A stretch of DNA of 64,000 bases from NCBI GenBank assembly GCA_002355495.1, contig AP017424.1, forward strand, positions 7,753,501-7,817,500. The letters run 5' to 3'. This document shows, piece after piece, positions 34,138-43,375 of the stretch. The notes beneath the pieces are model-generated. The model did not search any database and had not been told where the DNA came from. It was given only the letters and a program-made list of their open reading frames with translations. The translations under genes and the position numbers were made by a program. The first letter of the stretch is position 1, and each line of letters begins with the position of its first letter. This DNA is from Streptomyces laurentii (lineage in GTDB: Bacteria; Actinomycetota; Actinomycetes; Streptomycetales; Streptomycetaceae).

Positions 34138-35454
34138 ATGATCCGCCGCACCGACGAGGTCGAAGACCTCATGCACCGCTTTCCGCACATCCCTAAGGAG
34201 GCGGTGATCAAGGAGGACCTCCTGCGCGGCGGCATCGCCTTCGACGACTCGGCGCTCACCGACTCCGGCGACGAGGCGTCGGGCGAGGTCAAGCCCAAGT
34301 CGTACTTCATCTTCTCCTTCGACCACCGCACCCTGCCGGAGCTGGGCGAGGCCGCGCTGCGCCGCCCGCCGGAGGAGATCGTCCTCACCGGCGGCCCGTA
34401 CGAGCTGCGCCGCACCGTCGTCTCCGTACGCGTCAACCCGGCCTCCCCGTACCGGGTCGCCGCGGGCGACGACGGCATGCTCGGGCTCTACCTCGACGGC
34501 CGCCGGATCTCCGACGTCGGCCTGCCGCCGATGCCCGAGTACTACCGGCACACGCTCTCCAACGGGAAGTCGGTGATGGAGGTCGCGCCCACCATCCAGT
34601 GGGGCTACCTCGTCTACCTGACGGTCTTCCGGGTCTGCCAGTACTTCGGCGCCAAGGAGGAGTGCCAGTACTGCGACATCAACCACAACTGGCGCCAGCA
34701 CAAGGCCGCCGGCCGCCCCTACACCGGAGTGAAGCCGGTCGAGGAGGTGCTGGAGGCGCTGGAGATCATCGACAAGTACGACACCACCGGCTCGTCCACC
34801 GCGTACACCCTCACCGGCGGAGCCGTCACCTCGCACATCGGCGGCAAGGACGAGGCCGACTTCTACGGCCAGTACGCCCAGGCCATCGAGGAGCGCTTCC
34901 CCGGCCGCTGGATCGGCAAGGTCGTCGCCCAGGCGCTGCCCAAGGCCGACGTCCAGCGCTTCAAGGACTACGGCATCCAGATCTACCACCCCAACTACGA
35001 GGTGTGGGACAAGCGGCTGTTCGAGCTGTACTGCCCGGGCAAGGAGCGCTACGTGGGCCGCGACGAGTGGCACCGCCGCATTCTCGACTCCGCCGAGGTC
35101 TTCGGTCCGCGCAACGTCATCCCCAACTTCGTGGCGGGCGTGGAGATGGCCGAGCCGTTCGGCTTCAAGACGGTCGACGAGGCCATCGCGTCCACCACCG
35201 AGGGACTCGAGTACTTCATGTCGCGCGGCATCACGCCCCGCTTCACCACCTGGTGCCCGGAGCCCACCACTCCGCTGGGCAAGGCCAACCCCGGGGGCGC
35301 GCCGCTGGAGTACCACATCCGGCTTCTCGAGGCGTACCGCGCGACCATGGAGTCCAACAGTCTCAGCTCGCCTCCCGGCTACGGTCCGGCGGGCCCCGGC
35401 CGCGCGGTCTTCTCGGTGAGCTCCTTCATGGACAGCCTCCCCGCGGAGTCCTGA
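34138..35454 (+). CDS. Radical SAM protein of unknown function
   Basis: A 438-aa protein with an unusual cluster motif: VCQYFGAKEECQYCDINHNW gives CX8CX2C instead of the canonical CX3CX2C. Downstream are TGSSTAYTLTGGAVTSHIGG (SAM/Gly-rich strand), GIQIYHPNYEVWDKRLFELYCPGKERYVGRDEWHRRI and NVIPNFVAGVEMAEPFG, typical of biotin synthase-like TIM barrels. About 130 residues precede the cluster. It starts at ATG 34138, 12 nt after AGGAG; ATG 34126 is an alternative but abuts that site. It stands alone, with no precursor peptide or B12 domain; the reaction is unknown. Confidence 0.82.
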   Translation: MIRRTDEVEDLMHRFPHIPKEAVIKEDLLRGGIAFDDSALTDSGDEASGEVKPKSYFIFSFDHRTLPELGEAALRRPPEEIVLTGGPYELRRTVVSVRVNPASPYRVAAGDDGMLGLYLDGRRISDVGLPPMPEYYRHTLSNGKSVMEVAPTIQWGYLVYLTVFRVCQYFGAKEECQYCDINHNWRQHKAAGRPYTGVKPVEEVLEALEIIDKYDTTGSSTAYTLTGGAVTSHIGGKDEADFYGQYAQAIEERFPGRWIGKVVAQALPKADVQRFKDYGIQIYHPNYEVWDKRLFELYCPGKERYVGRDEWHRRILDSAEVFGPRNVIPNFVAGVEMAEPFGFKTVDEAIASTTEGLEYFMSRGITPRFTTWCPEPTTPLGKANPGGAPLEYHIRLLEAYRATMESNSLSSPPGYGPAGPGRAVFSVSSFMDSLPAES

Positions 35455-35531
35455 CCGGCGGCCGGCCGTGCCGGGCGCGGGGCCGGGTGAGTCACCCGTC
35501 CCCGTCCCCGGCGCGGAAGGAGCATCCGAGG

Positions 35532-36266
35532 ATGCGCGAGCTGCTGGCCGACGCGATCCGCACGCTGGTCCCGCCGAAAGGGGACCGGCACGGGCCGCTG
35601 CCGCCCCTGATGCTCGGGCTCACCGTGGTCACCGGCCTGGTGGACGCGGTGAGCTATCTGGCGCTCGGGCACGTCTTCGTCGCCAACATGACCGGCAACG
35701 TGGTCTTCCTCGGCTTCGCGCTGGCGGGTGCCCAGGGTCTGTCCGCGCCCGCCTCCGTCACCGCGCTCGCCGCGTTCCTGACCGGCGCGGCGGTCGGCGG
35801 GCGCTTCGGTGCCGGCCGTACGGCGCACCGGGGCCGGCTGCTCGCGGCCACGACGGCCGTCCAGGCGCTGCTGGTCGCGGGCGCGCTCGGGGTCGGGCTC
35901 GCGGGGCACGACCGGGTGGGCGCCGCCGTCCAGTACCCCCTGATCGTGCTGCTCGGCCTCGCCATGGGACTGCAGAACGCGGTGGTCCGGCGGCTCGCGG
36001 TGCCGGACCTGACCACCACGGTGCTGACCATGACCCTGACCGGTCTCGCCGCGGACGCGGGCCCGGCGGGCGGGGCGGCCCCGCGGCCGGGCCGGCGGAT
36101 CCTCTCCGTCCTGGCGATGTTCCTCGGCGCGCTCGGCGGCGCCGCGCTGCTGCGGACCGGGATCCCGCTCGCGCTCGGGGCGACCCTGGCTCTGCTCGTC
36201 CTGGCCGCGGTGGGCCTGTGGCGGCTGTCGGCGTCCGACCCGGCCGCGCCCTGGGCCGCGCCATAG
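35532..36266 (+). CDS. DUF1275 (YoaK family) membrane protein
   Basis: A 244-aa polytopic membrane protein. LTVVTGLVDAVSYLALGHVFVANMTGNVVFLGFALAG is the DUF1275 signature (the ANMTGN motif between helices 1 and 2), followed by VTALAAFLTGAAVGGRFG, LLIVLLGLAMGLQNAVVRRLAVPDLTTTVLTMTLTGL-type helices and a C-terminal pair. About seven helices. Function unknown, possibly transport. It is preceded by GGAAGGAG and lies 77 nt after the radical SAM gene, so co-transcription is possible. Confidence 0.82.
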   Translation: MRELLADAIRTLVPPKGDRHGPLPPLMLGLTVVTGLVDAVSYLALGHVFVANMTGNVVFLGFALAGAQGLSAPASVTALAAFLTGAAVGGRFGAGRTAHRGRLLAATTAVQALLVAGALGVGLAGHDRVGAAVQYPLIVLLGLAMGLQNAVVRRLAVPDLTTTVLTMTLTGLAADAGPAGGAAPRPGRRILSVLAMFLGALGGAALLRTGIPLALGATLALLVLAAVGLWRLSASDPAAPWAAP

Positions 36267-36299
36267 AATTCCTCGAAGGCGGGCGGCCGAGGGACCGGA

Positions 36300-36794
36300 T
36301 CAGCGGGCCGGGGTGTCCCGTACGGGGTGCTTGCTGAGGATCGAGACCCGGTTGAAGGCGTTGATGGTGATGGCCACCCAGAGCACGGCGGAGAGCTGGT
36401 CGTCGTCGAGCACGGCGCGGGCGTCGGCGTACGCGCGTTCCTGCGCGAGCGCGTCGGAGGGATGGGTGGTGGCCTCGGCCAGGGCGAGGGCCGCGCGCTC
36501 GCGCGGGGTGAAGAGCTGGGTGTCCCGCCAGGCGGCGAGCACCCCGAGCCGCCGGTTCGTCTCTCCGGCCCGCAGTGCGGCCCGGGTGTGCACGTCGAGG
36601 CAGGAGGCGCAGCCGTTGAGCTGCGAGACGCGAAGGTTGACCAGCTCGACGAGCACCCGGTCCAGGCCCGCCTCGGCGGCCGTCGCGCGGACGGCGTCGG
36701 CGGTCCGCAGCAGCTCCCGGTACGCGGCCGGGCTCTGCTTGTCGAGGTAGATCCGCCCGGTCGTCTGCACCGCGGTCTCCGTCATGTCGCTCAC
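36300..36794 (-). CDS. AhpD-like / carboxymuconolactone decarboxylase family protein
   Basis: A 164-aa alkylhydroperoxidase-like protein. The core LVNLRVSQLNGCASCLDVHTRAALRAGE carries the CxxC redox pair and downstream histidine of AhpD/CMD proteins; FTPRERAALALAEATTH is also typical. It probably reduces peroxides or acts as a thiol-disulfide partner. It is divergent from the pirin gene across a 110-bp AT-richer region, so both may answer the same redox signal. Confidence 0.86.
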   Translation of the reverse strand: MSDMTETAVQTTGRIYLDKQSPAAYRELLRTADAVRATAAEAGLDRVLVELVNLRVSQLNGCASCLDVHTRAALRAGETNRRLGVLAAWRDTQLFTPRERAALALAEATTHPSDALAQERAYADARAVLDDDQLSAVLWVAITINAFNRVSILSKHPVRDTPAR

Positions 36795-36858
36795 GTCGTA
36801 CTTCCTTCGCTGCTGGGCCCGTCCGCCGGGAGTTGCCGTCGGACCCCATCATCGTCCA

Positions 36859-36886
36859 TGATTGTTGAAAATGAAACTACAAGTTG
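36859..36886. promoter_or_regulatory. AT-rich divergent promoter core
   Basis: GATTGTTGAAAATGAAAC and following bases form a markedly AT-rich island between the divergent AhpD-like and pirin genes. It resembles a regulator/promoter core, but no perfect palindrome is present. Confidence 0.4.
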
Positions 36887-36904
36887 GCGGAGAGGATCGG
36901 AAGC

Positions 36905-37819
36905 ATGCGTGACACGGAGGTCGAGATCCTCACGGCACGGGACGTCCCGCTGGGCGGACCGCGCGCCATGACCGTACGCCGTACGCTGCCGCAGCGGGCG
37001 CGGACCACCATCGGAGCCTGGTGTTTCGCCGACCATTACGGCCCCGACCGGGTCGCCGAGTCCGGCGGCATGGACGTCGCCCCGCACCCGCACATCGGGC
37101 TGCAGACGGCGAGCTGGCTCTTCACGGGGGAGATCGAGCACCGCGACAGCCTCGGCGTCCACGCCTTCGTGCGCCCCGGCGAACTCAACCTGATGACCGG
37201 CGGCCACGGCATCAGCCACTCCGAGGTCTCTACCCCCGACACCACCGTCCTGCACGGTGTCCAGCTGTGGGTGGCCCTGCCGGACGCGCACCGCCACGCC
37301 CCGCGTGACTTCCAGCACCACGCCCCGCGGTCGTTTCGCGTCGACGGCGCGGAACTCCGGGTCTTCCTCGGCACGCTCGCCGGCGAGACCTCCCCGGTGA
37401 ACACCTTCACCCCGCTGCTCGGTGCCGAACTCCTCCTCGATCCCGGCGCCACCGTCACCTTCGACGTCGACCCGGCCTTCGAGCACGGCCTCCTCGTCGA
37501 CGAGGGCGACGTCCGCTTCGACGGCGCCCTGCTGCGCCCCGCCCAGCTCGGCTACGCCGCCACGGGCCGGACGACCCTGACCCTCGTCAACGAGTCCGCC
37601 GACCGCGCCCGCGCGGTCCTCCTCGGCGGCACCCCGTTCGAAGAGGACCTCGTCATCTGGTGGAACTTCATCGCCCGATCCGGTGATGAGATCGTACAAG
37701 CCCGAAAGGACTGGGAGGAAGGCACGCGGTTCGGGGAGGTGCACGGCTACGACGGCGCCCGACTGCCCGCTCCGGCGTTGCCCACCACGCCTCTGAAGCC
37801 GCGTCATCGGGTGCGTTGA
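36905..37819 (+). CDS. Pirin family protein with replaced 3' end
   Basis: A 304-aa bicupin. The pirin metal site is seen in DVAPHPHIGLQT, FTGEIEHRDSLG and MTGGHGISHSE; members act as quercetinases or redox-linked cofactors. Up to about 37677 codon usage is strongly GC3-biased like its neighbours; the last 47 codons (SGDEIVQARKDWEEGTRFGEVHGYDG...) use many A/T third positions. A homologous but diverged 3' end in host codon style lies at 43376-43540 behind an identical 23-bp repeat. The gene is therefore likely a chimera in which incoming DNA restored the reading frame. Confidence 0.88.
   Translation: MRDTEVEILTARDVPLGGPRAMTVRRTLPQRARTTIGAWCFADHYGPDRVAESGGMDVAPHPHIGLQTASWLFTGEIEHRDSLGVHAFVRPGELNLMTGGHGISHSEVSTPDTTVLHGVQLWVALPDAHRHAPRDFQHHAPRSFRVDGAELRVFLGTLAGETSPVNTFTPLLGAELLLDPGATVTFDVDPAFEHGLLVDEGDVRFDGALLRPAQLGYAATGRTTLTLVNESADRARAVLLGGTPFEEDLVIWWNFIARSGDEIVQARKDWEEGTRFGEVHGYDGARLPAPALPTTPLKPRHRVR
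37655..37677. repeat. Left 23-bp direct repeat (attL-like) in pirin
   Basis: Identical over 23 bp to 43376-43398; it encodes WWNFIAR within the pirin 3' end. Codon usage and gene content change abruptly to its right. It marks the left junction of a 5.7-kb acquired segment. Confidence 0.75.
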
Positions 37820-38021
37820 CCTGCGGAAACGTGTGACTGGGTGGCGGCGCCCCGGCTGGCGGCCGTCAAGCCTGGAACATCGATCCGCTGTCTGTTGCGT
37901 GCTCGGCAAGTGGAAGTCGGCTGGGCTCGGCAGTGGGGTCTGCCGAGCCCCGTGTTCGGGAGCGTGTGACAAGGTTTAGTCGGATCGATGCTGACCTTGT
38001 GCTGACTTTTTTGACGGGCCG

Positions 38022-38801
38022 TCAGCCTGGGGGTTCGGCCGCTGGGCGGCGTATGAAGCCGCGGATCGTCTCGGTGAGGGGGCGTGTATCGGCTAGCCCG
38101 TGAGCGGCGGGCGGTATGAGGCGACTCTTGTCGACGACAGCCTGTCCGGCGCCCAGGGCTGGCGAAAGTATGACCGGTCGGTCGTCCTCCTTGGGCTGCC
38201 GTGCCTTCCGCTTCGACGAGTGTTTCGCTGAAGACGGCGACGCATCGCTTTTCCGTACTGGAGGCGTAATCCGAGGATCGGTGTTGGCGGCATCGTCCGG
38301 TATCTGAACCACCGTGGTGACACCTGGGGCGATTCCCTCGGCGTGGTCGCATAGAGTGCAAAGGGGGCGACGGATGAGGCCGGTGTCCTGGTCGGCGGGC
38401 TGCGGGATCACCGTCCGGGTCCCGTGCCGCCACAGATAGGCACGGATCGCGCGCGACGAGTACGCCTTGTCACGAGAACCGCATCCGGCCTCGTGCGCGG
38501 TCTGCCGCGGCTGGCCGGGGTGGATCCGGGCCATCACTTCGGTGGAGGCGGGCGCGTCGCCGGCCTGGCCGGGCGTGAGCACGAAGGTGAGCGGGCGGCA
38601 GCGGCCGTCCACGGCGAGGTGGATCTTCGTGGTCAGCCCGCTTCGGGACCGCCCGAGGGCATGATGCTGCGGCTCGCCGGTCGGGCCCCTTTTGCCGGGC
38701 CCGGCGGCGTGCTGCTGCGCGCGTACGATCGTCGAGTCGACCGCGACGGCCCAGACCAGGTCGCTCTCGGCGTCGACCTGCGCGAGCAGCGCGGTGAACA
38801 C
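38022..38801 (-). pseudogene. Truncated IS5-family transposase
   Basis: A 259-codon frame whose first 140 residues are an IS5-type DDE transposase core: AVDSTIVRAQQHAAGPGKRG (first catalytic Asp), LTTKIHLAVDGRCRPLTFVLTPGQAGD and CGSRDKAYSSRAIRAYL (second Asp) through VIPQPADQ. The N-terminal DNA-binding third is missing and, after VIPQPADQ, the sequence diverges into unrelated residues without the expected catalytic Glu (VER) region. It is inactive. No terminal inverted repeats could be matched. Confidence 0.7.
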
Positions 38802-39071
38802 GCGCGGCGGACAACATCCACATCCGGCGAGCAGGACAGGAAGAGTTCACCGCTTCAGCTCGTCGCCCTTGGCCTCACCGAACTGCACGGGGAGCCTCAG
38901 ACATCAAGGCCGGACGTGGGTGTTGCATCCCGGGCCGTGACGCCGGACCGGTCGGCGATCCGGGAAGCGGGGGCCGGAATCCACGAGATGCCGTTCTAGC
39001 TTCCTCACGGCTGCGACTTCGGCGCGGCCCGCGATGCCGACTGGACATTGTGGTCCTGGCCTTCGCAATAC

Positions 39072-39164
39072 ATGCCCCACGCTTCCTGGTCGGCTCAAGC
39101 GCGCGCCGCGAGCCTGATCGGCACCACGATCGAGTGGTACGACAACTCATTCGATCAGGGCTAG
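39072..39164 (+). pseudogene. N-terminal stub of an MHS-type MFS transporter
   Basis: A 30-codon frame MPHASWSAQARAASLIGTTIEWYDNSFDQG ending in TAG (wording shortened: see the ARAASLIGTTIEWYD motif). ASLIGTTIEWYDF is the hallmark N-terminus of metabolite:H+ symporters (ProP/ShiA group), and nothing of the remaining ~400 residues follows. It is a truncated leftover within the acquired segment. The surrounding 38802-39389 stretch holds no other gene I can support and is AT-richer than average. Confidence 0.5.
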
Positions 39165-39389
39165 GACCTGTGCTTTCCCGGATCTCGGAGGGCGAGAACC
39201 AGCACCGAACCAGCACGGGTAAGCGAGGTGCTGATTCGGGACCCGAGGGAGGCCGCTCCGGACGTAATCCGGGGTGCCTTTCGGCTGAGCCTTCCCGTCA
39301 CTCTGCGTCGCTGCCTCAACCCCGATCCCGGCCTGGGGCACGCTGGAGGCGTGAGCGGTGCACCGGTCGTCGGCGCGCACATGGCGGTC

Positions 39390-39740
39390 TCAGGCCCGCA
39401 CCGTGGCTGCCAACCGCTCGGCGAGTTCGGGGCCCTGTTCGCCGAAGGCGTGGATCACCCACTCCCACCGCCTGTCCCGCAAGCGCCCGCCGTTCTTGGT
39501 CTGGACATGGATCAGGTAGGCGAGGGAGGCGTCGTGGACGATCGCGGGTGCGTCGTGGTCCTTCGCGATGGCGGTCGCGGCTTCGCGCGGGTTCTGCTGG
39601 GCGGTCAGGCGGCAGAAGCCGGACAGCCATCGGGAGGTCGCACTCCCCACGCCACCCCGTGGCAGTTGTCCAGGCAGGGAGACCAGCGGAGCCGGACGCC
39701 GGGGAAGGGTCGACCGCGGAGCGGCGACCGCAGGGCCCAC
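39390..39740 (-). CDS. Hypothetical protein (possible fragment)
   Basis: A 116-codon frame. The first 45 residues are Arg/Pro-rich and doubtful, but LTAQQNPREAATAIAKDHDAPAIVHDASLAYLIHVQTKNGG, RDRRWEWVIHAFGEQGPELAERL looks like genuine protein with balanced composition. It has no recognised family and its true start is unclear. It may be the C-terminal fragment of a larger gene brought in with the acquired segment. Confidence 0.4.
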   Translation of the reverse strand: MGPAVAAPRSTLPRRPAPLVSLPGQLPRGGVGSATSRWLSGFCRLTAQQNPREAATAIAKDHDAPAIVHDASLAYLIHVQTKNGGRLRDRRWEWVIHAFGEQGPELAERLAATVRA

Positions 39741-39952
39741 CTAGTGGCGAGCTCCGTTATCGACAGGTACCCGCCCTGAGCCGACGTGGCTGAGGCTTCC
39801 GTGCGGCCATTGGGGGCCGCGTGCACCGACGGGGTTGGGCAACAGGCCGCAGGGGAAGTCTCTGTCCCGCGGACCGTCGACTGAAGGGGAGCCCTGGGGC
39901 GTAAGCAGCCGCTGTCCAAGAGCAGGGGAAGCTTCGGGGACGGAGTTGACGC

Positions 39953-42265
39953 ATGGTGGAACGCCGCATGTCGGTTGCGACGCACTGGGGCAGCTTCGTC
40001 GCGGTGGTCGATTCTGGTCGGTTGGTGCGAATCGAGCCGAGGGGCGATGACCCCGCGCCGTCGGCTATCGGCCCCGGAATGGTGGCAGCCGCCGACGACA
40101 GCGCTCGCGTGTTGCGCCCCGCGGTGCGCAGGGGCTGGCTGAACGGCCTGCCGCGCGCCCACGACACGACCAGAGGCGCGGACGCCTTCGTGGAGGTGAG
40201 CTGGGACGACGCGATCACGCTGGTGAGCGATGAACTCCATCGAGTGCGTTCACAGTACGGAGACAGCGCGGTGTTCGGAGGATCCTACGGCTGGGCGAGT
40301 GCGGGCGGGTTCCACAATGCGCAGGGTCAACTCCACCGGTTCCTGGCGTTGGGCGGGGGGTACACCGACTCGCGCAACACGTACAGCACGGCGGCTTTGG
40401 AGGTCATCCTCCCGCATGTGATCGGTGGGCAACCCTGGAGCTACCTGTCCCGGATGCCGATGTGGGACGAGATCGCCGAGGGCTGTGAGCTTGTGGTGGC
40501 GTTCGGAGGGCTGGCCCTGAAGAACAGCCAAATCAACCCCGGCGGGCTGGCCAGGCACCAGACGCAGAACCTGCAGCGCCGGTGCCGTGAGGCCGGAGTG
40601 CGGTTCGTGAACATCAGCCCCATCCGCAGCGATGTCGCCGGCTTCCTCGACGCCGAGTGGCTGCCCGTCACCCCCAACACCGACACCGCCGCGATGCTCG
40701 GCATCGCACACACGATGCTGGTCAACGGGTGGCACGATGAGGACTTCCTGCGCCGGTGCTGCGTCGGGTTCGACCGCTTCGCCTCCTATTTGGCCGGCGA
40801 GCTCGACGGTGTCCCCAAGGACGCTGCCTGGGCAGCGAGGATCACGGGCATCAGTCGCGACGCGATCACCGACCTGGCTCGCCGTCTCACCACGCGACGT
40901 TCTCTCATCATGGTCAACTACGCGGTGCAACGGGCAGACCACGGTGAACAGCCGATCTGGATGTCTGTCGTGCTGGCCGCCATGGCGGGCTCGATGGGGC
41001 GGTCCGGCTGCGGCTGGGGCGCGGGCTACGCGACGATGGACGCGACCGGCGTTGCCCGAGGCCGCCCCTTCGTGGCGTCGATTCCCGGGGTTTCCAACCC
41101 CGTTCCGGACTTCATCCCTGTGGCAAGGATCGCCGACACCCTGCTGCATCCGGGTCGGACCATCGACTACGACGGCCGGCGCCTCACGTTGCCTGAGCTT
41201 CGCCTGGTCTACTGGTGCGGAGGGAACCCGTTCCACCACCACCAAGACCTGCATCGGCTGACCAGGGCCTGGCAGACCCCTGACACGGTGGTGGTTCACG
41301 AAGCCTGGTGGAACACCACGGCCAAGTTCGCGGACATCGTCCTTCCCGTCGCCACCAGCTTGGAGCGCGACGACTTCGCCGCCGGACTCTCGGACCCCCA
41401 CCTCGTCGCGATGCCGAAGGTCCGCGAGCCGGCGGGCGAGTCACGCACCGACCACCAGATCTTCGCCGCCTTGGCCTCCCGGCTCGGATACGAGCAGGAG
41501 TTCACGGAGTCGCGCTCCGAGATCGAATGGGTCCGGCATCTGTACGAGCGGACCAAGGCCGAACTCGGCGACGATGCCGTCTTGCCGAGCTTCGACGACT
41601 TCTGGCGAAGTTCCACCGCTGAGCTGCCGACGTCGAGCGGACCGTTTCCCGGCAGCTTCGAGGCGCTCCGCTCGGATCCGCAGCGTTTCCCCCTGCCGAC
41701 ACCATCGGGCCGGATCGAGATCTTCTCCGAGGAGATCGACTCCTTCGGCTACGACGACTGCGCCGGACATCCGACGTGGTTGGAACCGGTGGAGTGGCTT
41801 CGTGCCGATCTGGCGGACCGATTCCCACTGCATCTGATCTCGAATCAGCCGGCCTCACGCCTGCACAGTCAATACGACAACGGTGGCCGCAGCCTCAGCT
41901 CGAAGATCCGTGGCCGTGAGCCCGTGACGATCAACCCGCAGGACGCCGCGTCGCGCGGCATCGAGAACGGCATGGTCGTACGCGTCTACAACGACCGGGG
42001 CAGTTGTCTCGCGGGCGCAGTCCTGTCGGACGACGTCATGCCAGGCGTCGTACAACTGTCCACGGGAGCGTGGTGGGATCCAGTCCAGCCGGGCCTGAGC
42101 GGAACAATGGACCGCCACGGCAATCCGAACGCACTCACGGCGGATCGGCCGTGCTCGCGCTTGTCCCAGGGACCGAGTGCTCTCAGTGCGCTGGTCGACG
42201 TCGAGTTGTACGACGATCCCCTTCCTGAGGTGCTCGCCTTTACCCCACCAAACCTCGAACATTAA
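39953..42265 (+). CDS. Molybdopterin S/N-oxide reductase (BisC/TorA-like)
   Basis: A 770-aa molybdenum bis-MGD enzyme of the DMSO reductase family. The region GGSYGWASAGGFHNAQGQLHRFLAL (Ser111-Ser116) is the S/N-oxide reductase signature containing the presumed molybdenum-ligand serine; WCGGNPFHHHQD, HEAWWNTTAKFADIVLPVATSLERDD, LISNQPASRLHSQYDNGG and a C-terminal MGD-binding domain follow. It lacks a Tat signal and an N-terminal Fe-S cluster, as in cytoplasmic biotin/methionine sulfoxide reductase BisC. GGAG lies 9 nt before ATG 39953. It lies in the acquired segment next to an EF-hand gene; the physiological substrate is unknown. Confidence 0.87.
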   Translation: MVERRMSVATHWGSFVAVVDSGRLVRIEPRGDDPAPSAIGPGMVAAADDSARVLRPAVRRGWLNGLPRAHDTTRGADAFVEVSWDDAITLVSDELHRVRSQYGDSAVFGGSYGWASAGGFHNAQGQLHRFLALGGGYTDSRNTYSTAALEVILPHVIGGQPWSYLSRMPMWDEIAEGCELVVAFGGLALKNSQINPGGLARHQTQNLQRRCREAGVRFVNISPIRSDVAGFLDAEWLPVTPNTDTAAMLGIAHTMLVNGWHDEDFLRRCCVGFDRFASYLAGELDGVPKDAAWAARITGISRDAITDLARRLTTRRSLIMVNYAVQRADHGEQPIWMSVVLAAMAGSMGRSGCGWGAGYATMDATGVARGRPFVASIPGVSNPVPDFIPVARIADTLLHPGRTIDYDGRRLTLPELRLVYWCGGNPFHHHQDLHRLTRAWQTPDTVVVHEAWWNTTAKFADIVLPVATSLERDDFAAGLSDPHLVAMPKVREPAGESRTDHQIFAALASRLGYEQEFTESRSEIEWVRHLYERTKAELGDDAVLPSFDDFWRSSTAELPTSSGPFPGSFEALRSDPQRFPLPTPSGRIEIFSEEIDSFGYDDCAGHPTWLEPVEWLRADLADRFPLHLISNQPASRLHSQYDNGGRSLSSKIRGREPVTINPQDAASRGIENGMVVRVYNDRGSCLAGAVLSDDVMPGVVQLSTGAWWDPVQPGLSGTMDRHGNPNALTADRPCSRLSQGPSALSALVDVELYDDPLPEVLAFTPPNLEH

Positions 42266-42400
42266 TACGAAGAATTCCTGTCCCCTCGGGCAATCTTCCA
42301 CGTATGCCGTCGTCAAGCGCATAGCAGGCTGGCCCTGGCCATCGGGAGGTTGCCGCTCGCCGTTTGCGTCCACGTAATGGCATGAATACCGTGCGGGGTT

Positions 42401-42952
42401 GTGACTGCACTTCAAAACCTCAAGTACGGCCAGTGGTTCAGGGGAGCCGATGTCGATGGCGACGGGTTCATCACCCAGCGGGACATCCGCATGATGAGTG
42501 AGCGTTACATCGCCGCCCGCGGCACCGCGCCGGACTCCACGACCGCCCGCCTGCTCACCGAGAGGATGGACGAGTTCTGGACGAACGTGATCGCCCCGAT
42601 GGATCAGGACGGTGACGGCAAGGTCGATCTGCGGGAGATGACCGAGGGATTCGCACGGGCCCTGACCGATCCCACCCTGTACCCGAAACAGATCGAGCCG
42701 GTGACCAACTGCTTCTTCGACCTCGTCGATCTCAACGGAAACGGCGAGATCGATCAAGCGGAGTTCCAGCAGATGTTCGACTCGATCGCCGGCGTCCCCG
42801 GCGAGGACTGCGCCGCGGTCTTCGCCGCTCTGGACCAGGACGGCTCCGGTGTGCTGGACCGCTCCGAATTTCACCAAGCAATTTCCGAGTTCTTCTACGG
42901 CGATGACCCGGACGCTCCCGCCAACCACCTGTTCGGCAGGATCGCCGTCTGA
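42401..42952 (+). CDS. Four-EF-hand calcium-binding protein (calerythrin-like)
   Basis: A 183-aa cytosolic protein with four canonical EF-hand loops: DVDGDGFITQRD, DQDGDGKVDLRE, DLNGNGEIDQAE and DQDGSGVLDRSE, all with the acidic ligands at positions 1, 3, 5 and 12 or close equivalents. The arrangement is that of actinobacterial calerythrin/CabD-type sarcoplasmic-like proteins, which buffer or sense Ca2+. It starts at GTG 42401. It lies 135 nt downstream of the molybdoenzyme and on the same strand, so the two could be linked in function, but no interaction can be inferred from sequence. Confidence 0.88.
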   Translation: MTALQNLKYGQWFRGADVDGDGFITQRDIRMMSERYIAARGTAPDSTTARLLTERMDEFWTNVIAPMDQDGDGKVDLREMTEGFARALTDPTLYPKQIEPVTNCFFDLVDLNGNGEIDQAEFQQMFDSIAGVPGEDCAAVFAALDQDGSGVLDRSEFHQAISEFFYGDDPDAPANHLFGRIAV

Positions 42953-43375
42953 CGGCCCCGGATGCGGACCGGGCCCCGCGCGCCCACACCGCTGCCGATG
43001 TGAGCACGCGGGAGGCGATGCGCGGGTGCGATGTCCTGCGCGAGGGCGCACAGACGCGGTCCACGGACTTGGTGGCACCGCGGTCGTGTCCGCATTCGGG
43101 ATGAGCAACTGCTGCAGCCCGGCCCGAACAACTGGTCGCGCGCACGGTCGCGGTCGCCGGCCGCCGGCGCCATCGACCCGGACGGAGCCCCCTCTCCCTC
43201 TCAGCTCCGCGATATACGCCTCGCTGGCGACAAAGTGTTCTGCCTGGCCACCCAGTCCAACGCCTTCGACAAACTCAAGTCGATTCTGCTGGACCTCCCT
43301 GCGGCACCTCGACTCACTGCTCGTGCACCACCTCTACCCCGCCCCTGACCTGGGTTAAAACGGCAAAGCTGTGCT
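42953..43375. other. Gene-poor right arm of acquired segment
   Basis: No convincing gene is seen in these 423 bp. Short open frames (for example one containing GDKVFCLATQSNAFDKLKSI near 43222-43285) lack starts and family features and may be debris. Near 43346-43366 the sequence TGACCTGGGTTAAAACGGCA closely repeats the TGACCTGGGTGAAACGGCA found after the stranded pirin stop at 43538. Confidence 0.5.

Noticed and set aside
37820..38020. Possible tRNA or integrase attachment remnant left of the transposase
   Set aside because: No cloverleaf or integrase motif could be found; only the direct repeats within pirin are supportable as junctions.
43031..43348. A 105-codon plus-strand frame containing GDKVFCLATQSNAFDKL
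   Set aside because: No start context, and the composition of the rest is unlike protein; treated as debris of the island.
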